Program-made: the position numbers and the translations under genes
The notes under the pieces: model-generated
What the model was told of the DNA's origin: nothing
Database searches by the model: none
Seen by the model: only the letters and a program-made list of their open reading frames with translations
In this document: positions 24,998 through 39,200 of the stretch, in pieces
How the letters are laid out: each line of letters starts with the position of its first letter
Position numbering within the stretch: the first letter of the stretch is position 1
Source: Blastomussa wellsi
Lineage: Eukaryota; Cnidaria; Anthozoa; Scleractinia; Plerogyridae
Length of the DNA: 64,000 nt
Assembly: GCA_947652115.1 (NCBI GenBank)
Contig: OX393562.1
Span: 18,611,241 to 18,675,240, forward strand
Direction: 5' to 3'

Positions 24998-25099
24998 CCA
25001 ATCTGAACAACCACCCAGAAGTGCGTGCATGTGACTACAGCATTAAGGACGAACTGGGGAACACAGAGCAAGAAGCAAAAGAACATCTTTTTTCTCAAG
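24998..25099 (+). CDS. Candidate internal exon of an unrecognised plus-strand gene
   Basis: 102 bases, phase 1-1, between an excellent acceptor (TTCTGATTCTCATATTTATTTCAG) and donor CAAG|GTAATG. It is fully open and encodes NLNNHPEVRACDYSIKDELG followed by NTEQEAKEHLFSQ, a charged, probably helical segment. No family recognised. Its end phase matches the exon at 38999. The opposite strand has a hydrophobic ORF here but lacks suitable splice sites. Confidence 0.45.
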
Positions 25100-25947
25100 G
25101 TAATGGAAAAGAAATGTAGTAAATAAGTGTCGAGAGTAAGATATAAATTATTAAGTTGAGTTGTTTTTGAGTAGCCACTTGAACGGACTGGATTTAAGGT
25201 TGTTCAAACCTATTTCTTGGAAAGCCTTCAGTTGCCAAGTAGTTTTAAAAAACATTGTAAAGGAAGACTACCTTGTGTTAGTAGACACACAAGTACTTTA
25301 TGCTTGATCATAGAAACGGTATAAGTAGCAGAACTGATAAAATCAGCACTTTTGTCAAATGACTGGTAATTGATTGTAAAACTGTAATGTTAGTAAATGT
25401 AATGTGTATTTTTTAGAACAAGTTTAGTTTGTGAATATTTTTCCAGGTTTAACCTTACATCTACTGATTGTTCATGCGAGCGTTGTTTCAAGGAATGTAG
25501 ATATCTTGTTATTAACCAAGCGGGAGGGCCGTTCTGGAAGATTATTGACCCTAGGTCACATTTGAAAAGCACACTACGCATCGAGTGCTAGTTCCGTATA
25601 GAAAAAACAAGGGCCGATCTTCTCCCAGTTCTTGATCAATAAGAGATTTATTACAGGACTTTACAATTGAAAAGAGCTGCAGAAACTTTATACCCTATCC
25701 AATATAAAAATGAACAAACTCAGCTACGTTCCTTTGCTTTCACTTTTGAGGAAGAAATTAACTAATGCAGTTCATTTCTGCAGCATGCTTTTGTTTTGTT
25801 CTTATCTTTTTCTCTAATTGGTCCTCCCAAAATGGAATGACGTGTAGTTCTGAACGAATCAATGACGACTTGTCTTAGGAGACACACCGGTGTATGCTTT
25901 TACTTGGCTGTCCATTTTACCTCGTTCTAACTAGCTATTAATAATAG

Positions 25948-26384
25948 GCCATTTCCGAGTTCCCTTTGACCTCTGTTTCAAAACGAGTCCAAGTGCGAAA
26001 CCATTGAAACATGAGTTTGTTTTGCATGAAAATGAAAAGTATTCTATTTCACAGCACACTCACTCGCACCCATTGTTAAATAGAGGTATGGGAGCGTTGA
26101 TAAAGCGCCAAGAGAAGAAGGTGGAAACCTTCGGTGTCCCTCCACGAATTTCAAGCGATTAGGGAAGGGTGGAACAGAATGCAGTGAGAGTAATCTTTTA
26201 ACCATATGTATCCAGCCTGGGGATTACCAAACTCACAGGAATCCGCCAAACCAGATTGGATGAGAATACCTCCGGGATTTAATATTCGCGCTTTATTTCA
26301 AGTATTGTGAATAGCAGGTAAAACACGAATGGCTTCGCACTTGCACTTGTTTTGACACTGAGGCAAACGCGAACTCGGAAATGA
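25948..26384. mobile_element. Inverted-repeat element (GGCCATTTCCGAG family)
   Basis: The left end TAGGCCATTTCCGAGTTCCC with CAAAACGAGTCCAAGTGCG and the right end CTTCGCACTTGCACTTGTTTTG with CGAACTCGGAAATGAG are inverted, as in the shorter copy at 9803-9982. The central 250 bases (about 26050-26300) are not shared and may be an insertion. It lies in the 3' flank of FGFRL1 gene 1. Confidence 0.6.
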
Positions 26385-26655
26385 GTTATTGCAGTTATAG
26401 CTTGTCCTACATTCAGCAGGAAACCGACACAGTTTCTGACGTTTAGACTTACATAACAAGTGTTCTTGTTAAGAGAGCGACAACGCCGGTAGATCTCAGC
26501 TCTCTTTAGTTCAGAGGTTAAATTGCATTTGCCGTAGATGACAAGATTTTACAGGTGGGCTAACTTCCACTGATTCAAGGCGTCCCCGTGATTTCGTGAT
26601 GTTTGTTATACTGGGAACTATTGCAGTACCACGTGTTAAGGATGTTTATATTTAT

Positions 26656-27254
26656 CTACACACCGGAACATTTTATTTCGGACCCGCTTGATTCATTGAA
26701 TTCACGCTCCTCTCTTACATGGCGCTTTCGATGGTTCGTTCTGTTCGAGTGTGTTCTTTGAGGTTCATTGTGAATAATAAGACCGTCCAATGGCGGATCT
26801 CGTTCTATCGCGCACTTCCCATTTGGCGAATCACACTTCACGTGCGGCGACGCACACTTCACGTTTGTCCGTGACTGGTGCTCACTTACGCAACTCTTAG
26901 GACTGTCATTCGGATGGTCAACATAGACGTTAAAACTCACATTTCGCGTTTCCTCCTTTCTTGGTGAATAAAATTGCGGCGATAAGTCCTTCTGTTCGTC
27001 CTGCCGTAATGAGCCCTTTTCCGAACCTTTCCGGTGTTGTCGAAAATGATGCTTTCTTGTCATAAAATAGCACCAAACGATCGTTCCAATCAAAAGTATG
27101 AGGACGGCAATTGGTACACCGATTAAAGCTGCCAAAGGGACTTCCTCCACAAGTATTTCTTTATCGTACTGTGGCCTTGGTGAATTATTTGGAGCCTTTG
27201 TAACTGAAGACTGTTCTCCTATGCCTTCCCCGTATGGTTCGTCGCTAAGGTTGT
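26656..27254 (-). CDS. FGFRL1: FGFRL1 terminal exon: stalk, membrane helix, kinase-less tail
   Basis: Acceptor TTTCTGACTTTCTTGCAG, then 198 codons to TAG at 26658-26656. Acidic stalk (NLSDEPYGEGIGEQ), helix PLAALIGVPIAVLILLIGTI ending VWCYF, then a polar tail with HHFRQHRKG, FYSPRKEE, three near repeats of KC-x-SP (VKCASP, VKCDSP, GKC) and a basic His/Arg-rich end (NRTNHRKRHVREE). The His-rich basic end recalls the His-rich tail of vertebrate FGFRL1; the KC-SP repeats have no counterpart I know of. Confidence 0.88.
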
Positions 27255-30200
27255 CTGCAAGAAAGTCAGAAAGATCTTTAATCCCCCGTCATAGATTTCT
27301 GGTTTTAACAGGGCTTGGCTAAGGTCTATCTAGGTTTATCTCAAAAACATTTGTGTAGTATAAAGGCGGACAACAATTGTGCGAACGAAGAAGTAAAAAC
27401 AAGCATAATTTGAGGGATTATGAACAAGTGTGAGGCAAAAATTGAGTTAACAAGCACAAGTGGTATGTCACATGATTGGTTTAGGGAGAAATAACAAGTA
27501 AACTGCGGTGATAAACATAACGAGCAAACGCGTTACTAGAGACCAAAAAAATATATTTTAACTTGACTTTTAGTATGCTTCTACAAATATATTTTTTATC
27601 TCCAGCAATGCGTTTTTCTCGTTATGTTTATCACCGCAGTTATTTCTTATCAAGCTATGATGGCCATTACGATATGGTTTAGGGAGGTTTAATTATTTCG
27701 CGAAACATTAACATCTGAATATCGGCGAAGTCACAAAAGAATCCTTTTTCTACAGGTATTAAATGCTAATTTTCACACCATTTACCTTGGGGTAGAGTTG
27801 TCAGGAACTCGCATAAAGGTGATAAACTGTTTTAAAATGAGCTCATTTTGGACCCTTCTAGCCGTATGTACCACCTTATCTTTGTCTCTACTTGTCTCTC
27901 TTTGTCGCTCGTTTAATTTTTACTAGCCTGAATCGTGTTTTTGTCTAATTAAATTATTTTTATGTTCTCCTTCTAATACTTATTCATATAAATGTAAGAA
28001 ATGTACACGTAAGAAATGGTCACGTACTTAGCTTCTTTTTAAAGTGTATATGATATGAAAAGGCCTTTTTTAGTTTTCGATTTTTCTATTATGCAAATTA
28101 GATCAGTGGTGACGTCATATTGTTTGCAATTGAAAATGGTAAAATACTGAATAAAGAATAAAACTATTGAAGCAGTGTTCTTGAAACTTGGCACCACAAA
28201 TGTGCATCACAAAAGAAACAAAAGGACATCCTCCAGTCTCTCTCTGTCAAAAAGCCAAATATCCCATTTGCAACCTCTAAAGTGAGACAAAGCGTCCTAC
28301 ATGAAACAGACATAAATCCCAGAAAGTCTTAATTCTCATCATTGGATTGGCTGCGGTAGATAGTTCTTGGTTTAAGACAAAAACTGGGTTTTCAGTTTTT
28401 ATTAAGACAGCAGCGGAAAAACTGTTGTCATGGCAAGGGTGCCATTTTGTTTCATTTGTGATGCACATTTGTGGTGCCAAGTTTCAAGAACACCGCTTCA
28501 ATATAGTTTTAGAGATATTGTTTATTCAGTATTTTACAATTTTCAGTTGCAAACAATATGACGTCACCATTGATCTAATTTGCATAATAGAAAAATGTCA
28601 ATATCTCTAAAACGAAAAAAACTATTTCAAAAAGAAAAACGCTATTTTTCTTAATTTCGAAAGGCCTTTCAAATGAGCAGAAGATATTTTCATGTCGTGT
28701 TTGGTCTTGTCCTTTGGGATGAATCTTTAGGTACTTTACTGTAGTTATACAAATATGTACTTGACAAGAACGGCCTCTCAGTATGGTTTTTAAACCTTTT
28801 AAACCATTTTTGTTCTACTCTGTTCTCGATCGACCTACCTTCCTGACTCAAGACCGAAAGGTAAGCGTGCTTTGACACATATCCAGCGGAATTTCCCACC
28901 ACACATGTGTACTTGGCTTCATCCGCCAACGTGACATTCCTAACAATGAGGCGATGTGTATAAACTTGGCGTTGACCCACATGCTGCTTGGCAATCTCCC
29001 GGATCTCACGAAACTTTGATTTGGAAAAGTCAACAAACTCGAAAGGATCAGAACCATTTGAAACATTTATGGGTGATTTCCATTTGAGAAAGTGAAACTC
29101 TGGATGACTTTTGCTAAGAGCCGAGCACACGAAAGTTACGTCTTCGCCTGGTGTGGCCGTTTCGTTCTTTAAAACGTTCGCTAAAATCCTAGGTTTGAGT
29201 TCCCGATGGGGTGGTCGTCGAGGTCCTAAAGAAGGAAAACAGCATGGCAAAGGAGAATGTTAATACGCTGATGAAAATAAGCAGGTGCAGGTCTTAAAAT
29301 TATGACCATAAGGTCGCATTGATAGTGGTCCTGAATGACATGAAATTCCGAAAACTATAAGCCACATAAGCCATAGCTAGTTTACATGAGGGCCCTCTAT
29401 CCTGGTCGAATTACAATTGAGAAATGATGGTCAGTTTTGAGGGAACCTGGAGAAAAATCCTCAGAGCGAGGCGAGTGCCAACAGCAGGCTCAACCTACAT
29501 ATGGCACCGGGCTAGAATCGAACCCGGGCCACATTGGTGGGAGGCGATTAAAAAACATTTTTATAGCGCTAATACTACAAAAATTATTCAAAAGCGCTTA
29601 ACATTAAAGAGGAAAATATAAAATAAGATTAAAAATCAAATATCCTGACTATTGTTCACAAATTAAACGCGACTTTAAAAAGGAAATGTTTTCAATCGAT
29701 TTAAAAATTGAGTTGTTGCTATTTGGTCTTTTAGTCAATGGTAATGAGTCCCATGAAACAGGTACAGCATGGGTGAATGCGCCAACCTCAAGAGTGAAGC
29801 AGTTGTCTTTTATTAGTAACTGACAATTATTAAATTTCTTATGCATAAACGGCGTACAAAGCTTAACGTTTTGGCGACTGTCATAACTTTTGGCTTATAA
29901 GAGGTGGTTTGGGCGGGCGCTCCGCACGCACGTTTGACTACTGTGAACGTGAGCATGAAAATGCTGACCAAATGAATAACAAAATGGAAAAAAGTTATGT
30001 TGGAGCAGCTGAAGATGTACAGGGTGAAGAAAGGAGGCAACTAAAGTTGCAGCTAGAAAGTACCCGCTCAGAAAGAGTCAAACAGAGAATAAGGGAGCAG
30101 TACAAGGAAAAAGATCGAGAAGCGAAAAGGAGTGCTCGTGAAGACAAGAGGCACTGGTTAAATGGGATGGCAGGCAGGGGAATTACACCGAATAGTGAAG

Positions 30201-33200
30201 ACCTTAATTAACCGGTGAGAAGAGAAGAGCAAGTACATCAGTAAACGATAAAAATGGAAGACCAGCAAATGAATGGAGTGAAAGATTAAAGATCTGGAAA
30301 GAGCACTTTGATTCAGTACTCAACAAAGAACCACCTGGCAGGCCTATACAGCCACATGAAATGAAAACAAGGCAAAACAACAGAGAATTTGATAGTGGAG
30401 CATTTCGACCAGGCGGAGAGAAAAATGCCATAAAATCAACAAAAAGTGTAAAAGCAGCTGGACATGATAACATAGTCGCAGAACTTTTAAACACAGATTT
30501 AGAAGAGAGAACAAAGGAGCTGACAAAGTTGTTCAACAAAGTGAAGAAAGAGGGTACAGCGCCGAACAGCTTGGGTAGAGGTCTGATAGTAAAGTTACCC
30601 AAGAAGGGTGATTTGCGTGAATGTACAAACTGGAGGGGCAATACACTTTTACCGATCATAAGCAAGATCTTTGGCAGAGTGTTGATAAGTAGGATTAAAA
30701 ACGGTGTCGATAACATCCTGAGGAAGGAACAAGCAGGTTTTCGAGAGAACAGAAGTACCATCGAGCAGAAATATACTGGAACAAGACAACGAATGGAAAG
30801 CAGCTCTGTACACCCATTTTGTTGACATTGAGAAAGCGTTTGATTCAATACATAGAGAAAGTTTATGGAACATCATGTCAATCAACGGTATCCCAGAAGA
30901 ACTTATCACATTGGTAAAGGTATTGTACAATGACTTGGAATATGCAGTCTTCGAGGAATTGAAGGTGAAACAACAGAGTGGTTCCAAGTCAAGTCAGGAG
31001 TAAAACAAGGTTGTGTCATGTCTGGTTTCCTATTTTTGCTTGCAGTGGACTACAGAGGGTAGGAGAACTGGTATACGATGGAAGTTCACCTAGGTCTTAG
31101 AAGATCTAGACTTTGCAGACGACATCGCCTTTTTGTCATCTAGATACGTCGACATCAGAGATAAGACCAGCAGGTTTGTCGACGAAGCTGCGAGCAATGT
31201 TCTTAAGACCTAGGTGCACTGTTGGACAAAGAGGGCGGGCCGACAAAGGACACACAGCAGAGATTATGTAAAGCCAGACAGGCTTTCTACAGAATGCGAA
31301 GAATTTGGAGCACCAGTGTGATTGGCAGGAAGACAAACGTTCAATTGTTCAAAGCAATTGTAAGATCAGTTCTGATGTATGGCTTTGAGGCCTGGAAACG
31401 TACGAAAACTGAGGCAAAGAAACTGGATGCCTTTCAATACAAATGCATGAATCGCATACTCAGAATAAGGTGGCCCCAACCCATCTCCCCCCCAACAAAT
31501 CCAGGAGATCACAGGAGTGAACAGGACAAGTGATGAGATCATGGAACTGGGTTAGACATATAATGAGGAAGGACAGAGAAGAGCACACTGTTACAGCATT
31601 GGAGTGGAGGCCAAAACAACATGGAGGAGAATGATCGAAAATGAAAGGCGTGCAGTTGAATGGCAGTCATGGGCGACTGTCAGAGCTCTAGCAGCAAATC
31701 GAAGTGGATGGAAGGAGAATGCGAATCGAAGTGGATGGAAGGAGAATGCGAATCGAAGTGGATGGAAGGAGAATGCCAAAGGCATGAAGAGATATAGATA
31801 TATATAGAAACGTGAGCATACCCATGGCAGCTCGGATTCTTCGAAATTCGGTTGCTTGTTAATGACGAAGGCCAAGAAACTGGGAACTCATTTGAGTTGA
31901 TTAGCGTGCATAATATATAACACATAAAGATAGCTCACCAACAACTTTGACGTCAAAATTCCTCTGAATACTACAAATCGCATTCCTCACTATGCAAGTA
32001 TATGTGCCAGCGTCGTTGTGAGTTAATGCTGCGAAGTTTAAAACCCAGCCTTTGGATCTCAGGTGAGACCGACCAGCTCGGCTCAACGGTTTGCCGTTTT
32101 TAAGCCATGTAACGTTGAGTGGACCCGCTCCCTGTGCGTGACATTTGAGCTTGATCTGTTGACCTTCAACGTATTCCATAAAACGGTTTCGGTTTTTGGA
32201 TGGATTTTTGAACTTCGGCGGATAGTCATCTGCGAAAATAGAAAGAGTGGACGTATGACGGTTAATATCATGTTTTATTTAAAGGAAAAAACATTGTGCT
32301 GAGAGAAAGCTAGTGAAACACTTGTTGAAAATTGATTATTAACTTAATGGCATCAAGCTACAAAATACTTCCCGATAAGTTTTCGGTGGTCATAAAGCTA
32401 AGGAACACAGAATGCTTACATTATTACGAGTTTGGAATCAGCGCAGGTGGTACAGGGTACAGGGGTACCCAACGAACAAACTGTGGCGAAATTCATTCTT
32501 TTATCCAAATGAATGAAAATGTATGATATTAAAACATTTACAGGTGTTCTTGGACTTCTTGAGTGTTGCTGGGAAAATTGATCTGTTCCTTTTGTCCAGC
32601 ACATGATCCATAATTTTTTTCCCAACCAGCAATTAGAACAAACAACAAACTAGCGAAAATGGGACTGAAAACCGTTGAAATCCAATCTTTTCAACGAGAC
32701 TCAAGTCTTCGTCGAGTAGTTTCTTCAGTCGCCCTTCCGAGTCTCAATCAGCCAGCGCAAAAATAGTATTTTTCAGTGACAACTCCAGTGAAAACACATA
32801 CTGAAACATTTTTTCTAGCCAGCAACATTTGCGCTGGGGAACAGATAAGTCCGTGGTGCCCCTGAACGTATGAACTGTAAAACTAGAGCGGCTGTCACTC
32901 AGAAGAAAGAACAAATAAACGTGCACCGCAGGCTGGTACAGACTTCATTTTAGATGTATATCGATATTTCTGGTTATCAGGTCCTCCCGAAAAGAACGTC
33001 CACGAAGGAGGCTGAATTGAAATACGACAAAAAATGGAAACCATCTCAACAAACCTATCAATGGAATTTTTGAAGGCCTTATGTTACATTTTCGTGGCGG
33101 CCGTTTGGAAGTGCTGATGACAGGCGGCTCCTTCGCTGCGGTGCTTATTGCTGTGAAGAAATGACAAACAATCAATTACAGTCACTTAAAGGGTCTTGAT

Positions 33201-36200
33201 CGACTTCCAAAAGTGTTACATTTGCGTTGGTTTTGAGATTACTGTGTTTTCTTACTGGCGGGTGAAATTCGTTCGACCTGCTCTAACAAATCCCGACTAG
33301 AACCCAAAACATAATCGTCATTTGGTGTACGCGGGGAGAAACAAGAATCCTTGGTCAATCCAAGAGTTAAGGGGGGAACCCTAACTACAAAACGGTTGCT
33401 ATAGATGACTTCTAACCATTATATCTTGGGTTCCCTTTCAATCCTGGGATTATTTTTTGCCATGCTTGTTCTATTTGAGGCTGCTTTCACTTTTTACAGC
33501 TTTGACCATATTTGGAAAGTCACGTGACCAGAACACAAAGGCGCTAAAAACTCTCACAGCTTACATCTTTTTCGAATGAAACCAAAGCCAATGGATATAG
33601 TTCACTCAGGTGAAAAATCTGTCGTATCGATTTTTTAAAATTCGCAATACATTGTACTGTAGAAGTTATGACGTCACAAAATTTTATGACTTCACAGTTT
33701 TTTAACTGATGGAAATCTCCACAAATCCATACGACAGATTTTGCATCTGGTTTCATCAGAGAAAGATGTAAGCTGTGTGAGTTTTAAGCGTTTATGTGCT
33801 CTGGTCACGTGACTTTCTAAATAAGCAGCCTCCAATAGAACAAGCATGGCAAAAAACTAATCCCAGGATTGAAATGGAACCCAAGATAAGATGGTTAGAA
33901 GTCATCTAAAGCAACTGTTTTGTAGTTAGGGTTCTCCCCCTTATAAGGCAGGATTCTACCTGAAAGCCGTTTTCCGTCATTTAAAGTGGGTTTAAAGCAC
34001 ATATCTCGTTTGCGTTTCAAGGAATGCCAAAACCCGTCATTCATCTCACTAGTAAATGTTTTGCGATGTTTTGTAAATTTCTGGAGGATTTTTGGGTATA
34101 TTTGGGAGGAGAGAGTTTTTCTTAAAGGAGGAGGAAAATTTGGTGAAATATGAAATAATGAAGATTTAATGAAGCTAAAAATTAGATTTGAAGTTTAAAA
34201 TTAGAATATGCACACCCAAACAGTCCCCCTACCAAACTGGTTGCTCCTGGGTGGGATTCAACTGTCTGTGGGTGTTTCTATTTTTTCCTTTTATACAATC
34301 TCTAAACCTTCCAACATTTCATTGAAATTCAGGTAGAATCCCCCCTTAAATCGATATATCTGAATCTAAAATCATATGGATTTAACAATCATTGAGCTGT
34401 GTTTGTTCAAAGCTATTTGTGTTGTAATCCCGATGGTTTCCTACTACGAAACAGAGTGCTCATGTTCCTGTTAGACAGCAACAATTTTGAAAACACTAAG
34501 GGCTTGCCCAAGAACAAAACTGAATAGTTCATGCAAATGATTACCTGATGTTGAAGGCATCGGTTTGGTGTTTGCCGGCTTTCTTTCTGTTGTTCTTACC
34601 CTGCTGCTGTTTGACGCTATCAAAAACACACCGCATAACATTAAAATGACAAACAAAATACCAAATAAACCCATGAATGCTTAGGTGTTTTTATTATATA
34701 AACGCGAGTGTTTTACTGGGAATTACACCACTCGTAAAATTCATACGAAACTACATCCGGGACCGTAGTGGCGTATTTTCCATATCTTCACTAGTGAGGA
34801 TATCGATGACGTCATTTCCCGCCTTGCACGATTCAGTTTGTGTTTTTGTCTATATAACAAAAAGAAAACTACACGTTAGCTCAAAGATATGAATTTTATG
34901 TTCTCGTGGCAAGAACAATATCTCACTCGTTCAATTCATATCTTCTCGCCACCGTGTAATATCCTCTATATACTACACTACTGTCCTTTACTGCGGTGAC
35001 CAATGAAAGCTATAAAGAACTCAAAATAATTAAGCTCCCGATGGTATCCAGTGTGGTATTACAATGATATCACTCCTTCTGTAACTTCAGTACACTGGCA
35101 AAATAATTTTTAACAAAACTTGAGGCCACTAGTTGCAGGTTTCCATTGGTGTAAACACATCTTTAGGCTCTAGAGTTTTTGAATTGATATTCATGACTGT
35201 GCACTTTAAACAGAATCCACCGTAAGGAAAAAGATGGCGACTGGTACATTTACCTATAATGCTTTGCGCGCGAAAACCCTAAAAGAGCGTATAAAAACAC
35301 AACGAAAAGTTCTAAGTCATTCAAACTCGGCAAGAGCAATGTTGTAGGTAGAAGGAATGACTTCCGTTAAACCATATCTTGCTATAATATTATGCCCTGT
35401 GGGCTTTGTTTGGTTCGTCAGGTATTGTAAAATGTACAGCCGCCATCTTTTTGCTTACGATGGATTGAAAAGCTTTGCTGAGGTTAACTGCCTTTCGTTG
35501 CGCTTGGATGGATTCCATTTCATCAGCATAGTAGTAGCAGTAGTAGTAATAGTGGTAAAACTTTATTAAAACACGTAGAATCATCAGTTAAGCTAAAAGC
35601 TAAAAACTAAAACTAATTACAACTGTTTTACATGATTGCTGTGTGGGAATCCGATACCTCAGATACCTTTAAACGGCCCAATAGAACCAACGCTTTTTAA
35701 ATCCTGGGGCAAGTTATTCCACAAACAAGCGTCGCTATAACGCTGCTATAGTGCTGCAAATCAATGTACTGCTCAATAGCTTTCACACTAGGTTCCATCC
35801 TTGGGGCAGAAAATTATAACCCCTTTTACGGCAAACTGAATATTACCTACGAAAACGTTTTCTTCGGGCCAAAAAGGTGGTCGTTATAACATGGCGGTCA
35901 TATAACTATTTGAACTACTTCTATAGCGATAACTGACAAAACCATATAGCCACATTACAAAAGTCTCGCATGCGTTTATATAATTAAAAGTTAGAAACAA
36001 ACGAAATTAAAACTGTCAGCCTAAAGATTTCAAAAAAACCTACATCGCAATCCGTTGTTATCCTGTTCAATTTCTGTCCCGGCGTCCGGTACCTTTTGCA
36101 TTTGTCATGTTACTTTTTTATTTTACTCTATCTCATTTTCTTCGGTCTAAATTTGAATTGGCTAAAATTCGTGACACGGTTCCTGTAACCTGGTGGTATA

Positions 36201-39200
36201 CGGTAGGGGTTCAACTGTAACTGCAGTCTAAACATTTATAGATAACATTTCAACCCAGTTGTTTTTTGTCACTCGCAAAAGGATCTAGATTGACCTACCT
36301 TGGACAACAAGCTGTATTTTTCGTTCGACTCTCCCGTTGGGATTATATGCAATACAAACGTACGTCCCCTGATCTTCCAGTTTTATATTTTTGATCCTCA
36401 GATATCTTCCATTCCGCATCTTAAACCGCTTATACTTGTCAGTAATATAATGCCCTTCTGGTAACTTTTGCCATGCAGTCAGAGTCCTGTTGTCCACCGA
36501 ATCGTCGATTCCAGAGAACTTGCACCGTAATTTCACTTTTAATCCTTCTTTGACTCTGTATAGTGACTTTATTCGACCAATCGGCACCGGAGGACCTAAC
36601 GGGACGAAGAAATGACGTGACTTCCATTGTATTTCTCTAAGGAAAGTTAGGTGTTTGCAAAACTGCTCTCTCGGAAAAATTTACCTGCAGAGAACATGCC
36701 CCACTACTGAGGAAGAAGATAATTTAGCCTTGCTTCACAAACTCTGTGACTGGTCTAAAAATCCCGCGCTGCTTTCTCAATCATGCAGCACTAAAACCAA
36801 AAAGTATTCGCTCGTGCACATTTTCGGGTTTTTTCTCATGTTTCATGCTGGCCACATGTAATTTCTTCTAGTTTTGATTGGGAATCTCTGGATTGATTGT
36901 GTCCATTTTGATTTAGTCAGTAACTTTTCAGTGAGTACTTTGAGTTTGGTTTTACGATATTCTAGCGGAAATCAAATACCCTTCCAGTAGATAAAGTTTA
37001 TTAATTGTGCAACCTCCGATCTACTTGCAGCCAATTTTTCCCCAAAAGTCCAATAAACCAATCAGAATGAGACAAAAAGCCTTGAAACCAGTACAAAGCC
37101 TGGGTAAAGACGCACCGTTACGAGAACTGAAGTCAGGATTGTTTTGGTTGGTCGGAACACGCATTTATCATGAAAGGAAAACAAGAACCTTCGCCTCCGG
37201 CCGCATCTGCTATCATTCGCTCGAACATGCACTCGATGAAAACTAGACGTTCTCAAAGCCGTTTGCTTTTCGGTTCCGGCCCTGAAGCGGAAAAGTTCGC
37301 GCCAAAATGACGTCATTTATTCGTCTCTCGCGCCCCGCGTCCGCGTTTTCGTGCTCGACGACCTTCGATCATGAGATCGACTTGTTGGCAAGCCTCGATG
37401 GAAACGCAGAACCGGAACATAGACAAGCGTTGAGTATCAGATTTTGACAAATTACAGGTAGCACGCATGTTTTTTTACCGCAAGTTGTAAGGAATTCTTT
37501 AAGACAATAGTAACTCTTTGAACGGGAGGTTGCGTGATATTTCTGTGGCTTAGCTCAGTAAAAAGGACGCACAGTCTGAGTAAATGCTCAACAAATTAGT
37601 AGGAATAAAATCACCAGTGCTCATTACAATTGCGTAATACATGAACATCTAAACAAACGTATAGAAAGTTATTTCATTGACATTCTACGAAAATTCTGCA
37701 CTATCCATCCAGATGTACTCATTTGGGTCCATCTGCTTTCTTACTCAAAGCTGGCACCAATGTCCTGGAATGACGTCACTATCCCCATAACTCGGTCGTG
37801 TGTCAAATAATTCTTACTCAAAAAATTCATAAAAATCGCCGTTTTTACCTAAACGTAAAAGTTATTGCGGTGTTTTGCTCTATGTAATGCAAAGATTTAA
37901 GCTGACAAAAAACATTTGGGGGGTTTTAAAACTAGGACGAAATCCTTCTTAGTTGCATGATCACAGGAGTTGGGGTGGGGGCAAGACTGGACCAGTTCTA
38001 AACGTGCTATCCAAACATTAGCCAGAGTCAAAGTTCATAGCCTGTTCCAGGTGTTTGGGTTAGGGGAGTACGGCGCGAAGGAAAACGGCGAGCGAAAAAT
38101 AATAATAATCAAATAATAATTAACTCCCATCACTTAAAAAGTGGTTTTCAGGGAGGTCCTCAAAATAAAAGTTCATAGAAGTTAAAAAAAGAGAAAATAC
38201 TATATCTCGGGTCTCTAAATAGTTCTAAAACAAGTCAATAAAAGCGCTAAGAATATACAGGTGATAAAAACTTATTGATCTTGCGTTTAAAAGTGTTTCG
38301 TGGCATTGGCTTTCTAAAACACTGGGGAGAGATGTCCAGTCACTTCGTTGTTCTCTTACCCCAGTCAGTTCTTGGTATAGGTAGCCTGGGCAAGTATCCG
38401 TTTCTTGTGGAATATCCGTGGGAATTTGTCAGTGATGATCTAAAAGTCGCAACATGTTCGGGAATACCTCCTTTGACAGGGCAGCGGTGACCAAAACGTC
38501 GTCCAGCTAAGGGAATCCAGTTTAGATAATCGAGGGCATCGGAAAAATAGGGAGGGGGTGGGTGGGAAGAGGCCTCTCCTTATTCCCCGATCCCTATTTT
38601 TTCGCTCGCCGTTTTTCTTTCCGTGGGCGCTCAACACATTCCTGTGTAAGATTCCTTGAGTTCCTAATGTAAGATTCTTTTGTTCATTCTTTCCATGTCT
38701 GACATTACTGTTCAGGGCGGTTTTCTTTAATTAATTAATTTTGAAGTATTCCTCTTTCCTGTGGCCGAAACGGCTAAAATGGTAACGCAGTTGCCAATTG
38801 GACAATGTCGCACAAATGATATTGTTTTTGTGAAGGGTCTCCAATACGGGAAGTCTGAAAAAATAAAGGTAGCTATAATATTAGAATAGGCTAGTGATCA
38901 CATAGGCTCGATTTCCAGCAGTTTTGTGAGCCCGCATGGACTCCCAAAACGGCTGGAAATCTGATAGGTACTTGGTGTAGTTTTTAATCATTCTTCAGCC
39001 AGTTCAGTCGAGGTGCTAATCAGTAAAGTGCCTGCTGGACAGCTACCTTCCTTACTAACGTCGAAGTTTAAACGGCTGGGGTAACTTTTTGACCAAATTC
39101 AGGCACATGTTCCTATAGATATCGCTATCAAAGCACTATATGATAGCTCTATGAGAATAAGTGAACAGTTACATGTGGTATCAACAGATATTATGAGATA

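Noticed and set aside
30204..30848. Long minus-strand ORF of 214 codons
   Set aside because: It is the antisense shadow of the LINE reverse transcriptase, whose motifs are on the plus strand.
38779..38874. Plus-strand exon beginning MVTQLPIGQCRTNDIVF before AAAG|GTAGCT
   Set aside because: Open and protein-like, but it ends in phase 0 and cannot join the exons at 38999 (needs phase 1) or 39362 (needs phase 2) without a missing exon. It may be a repeat fragment.
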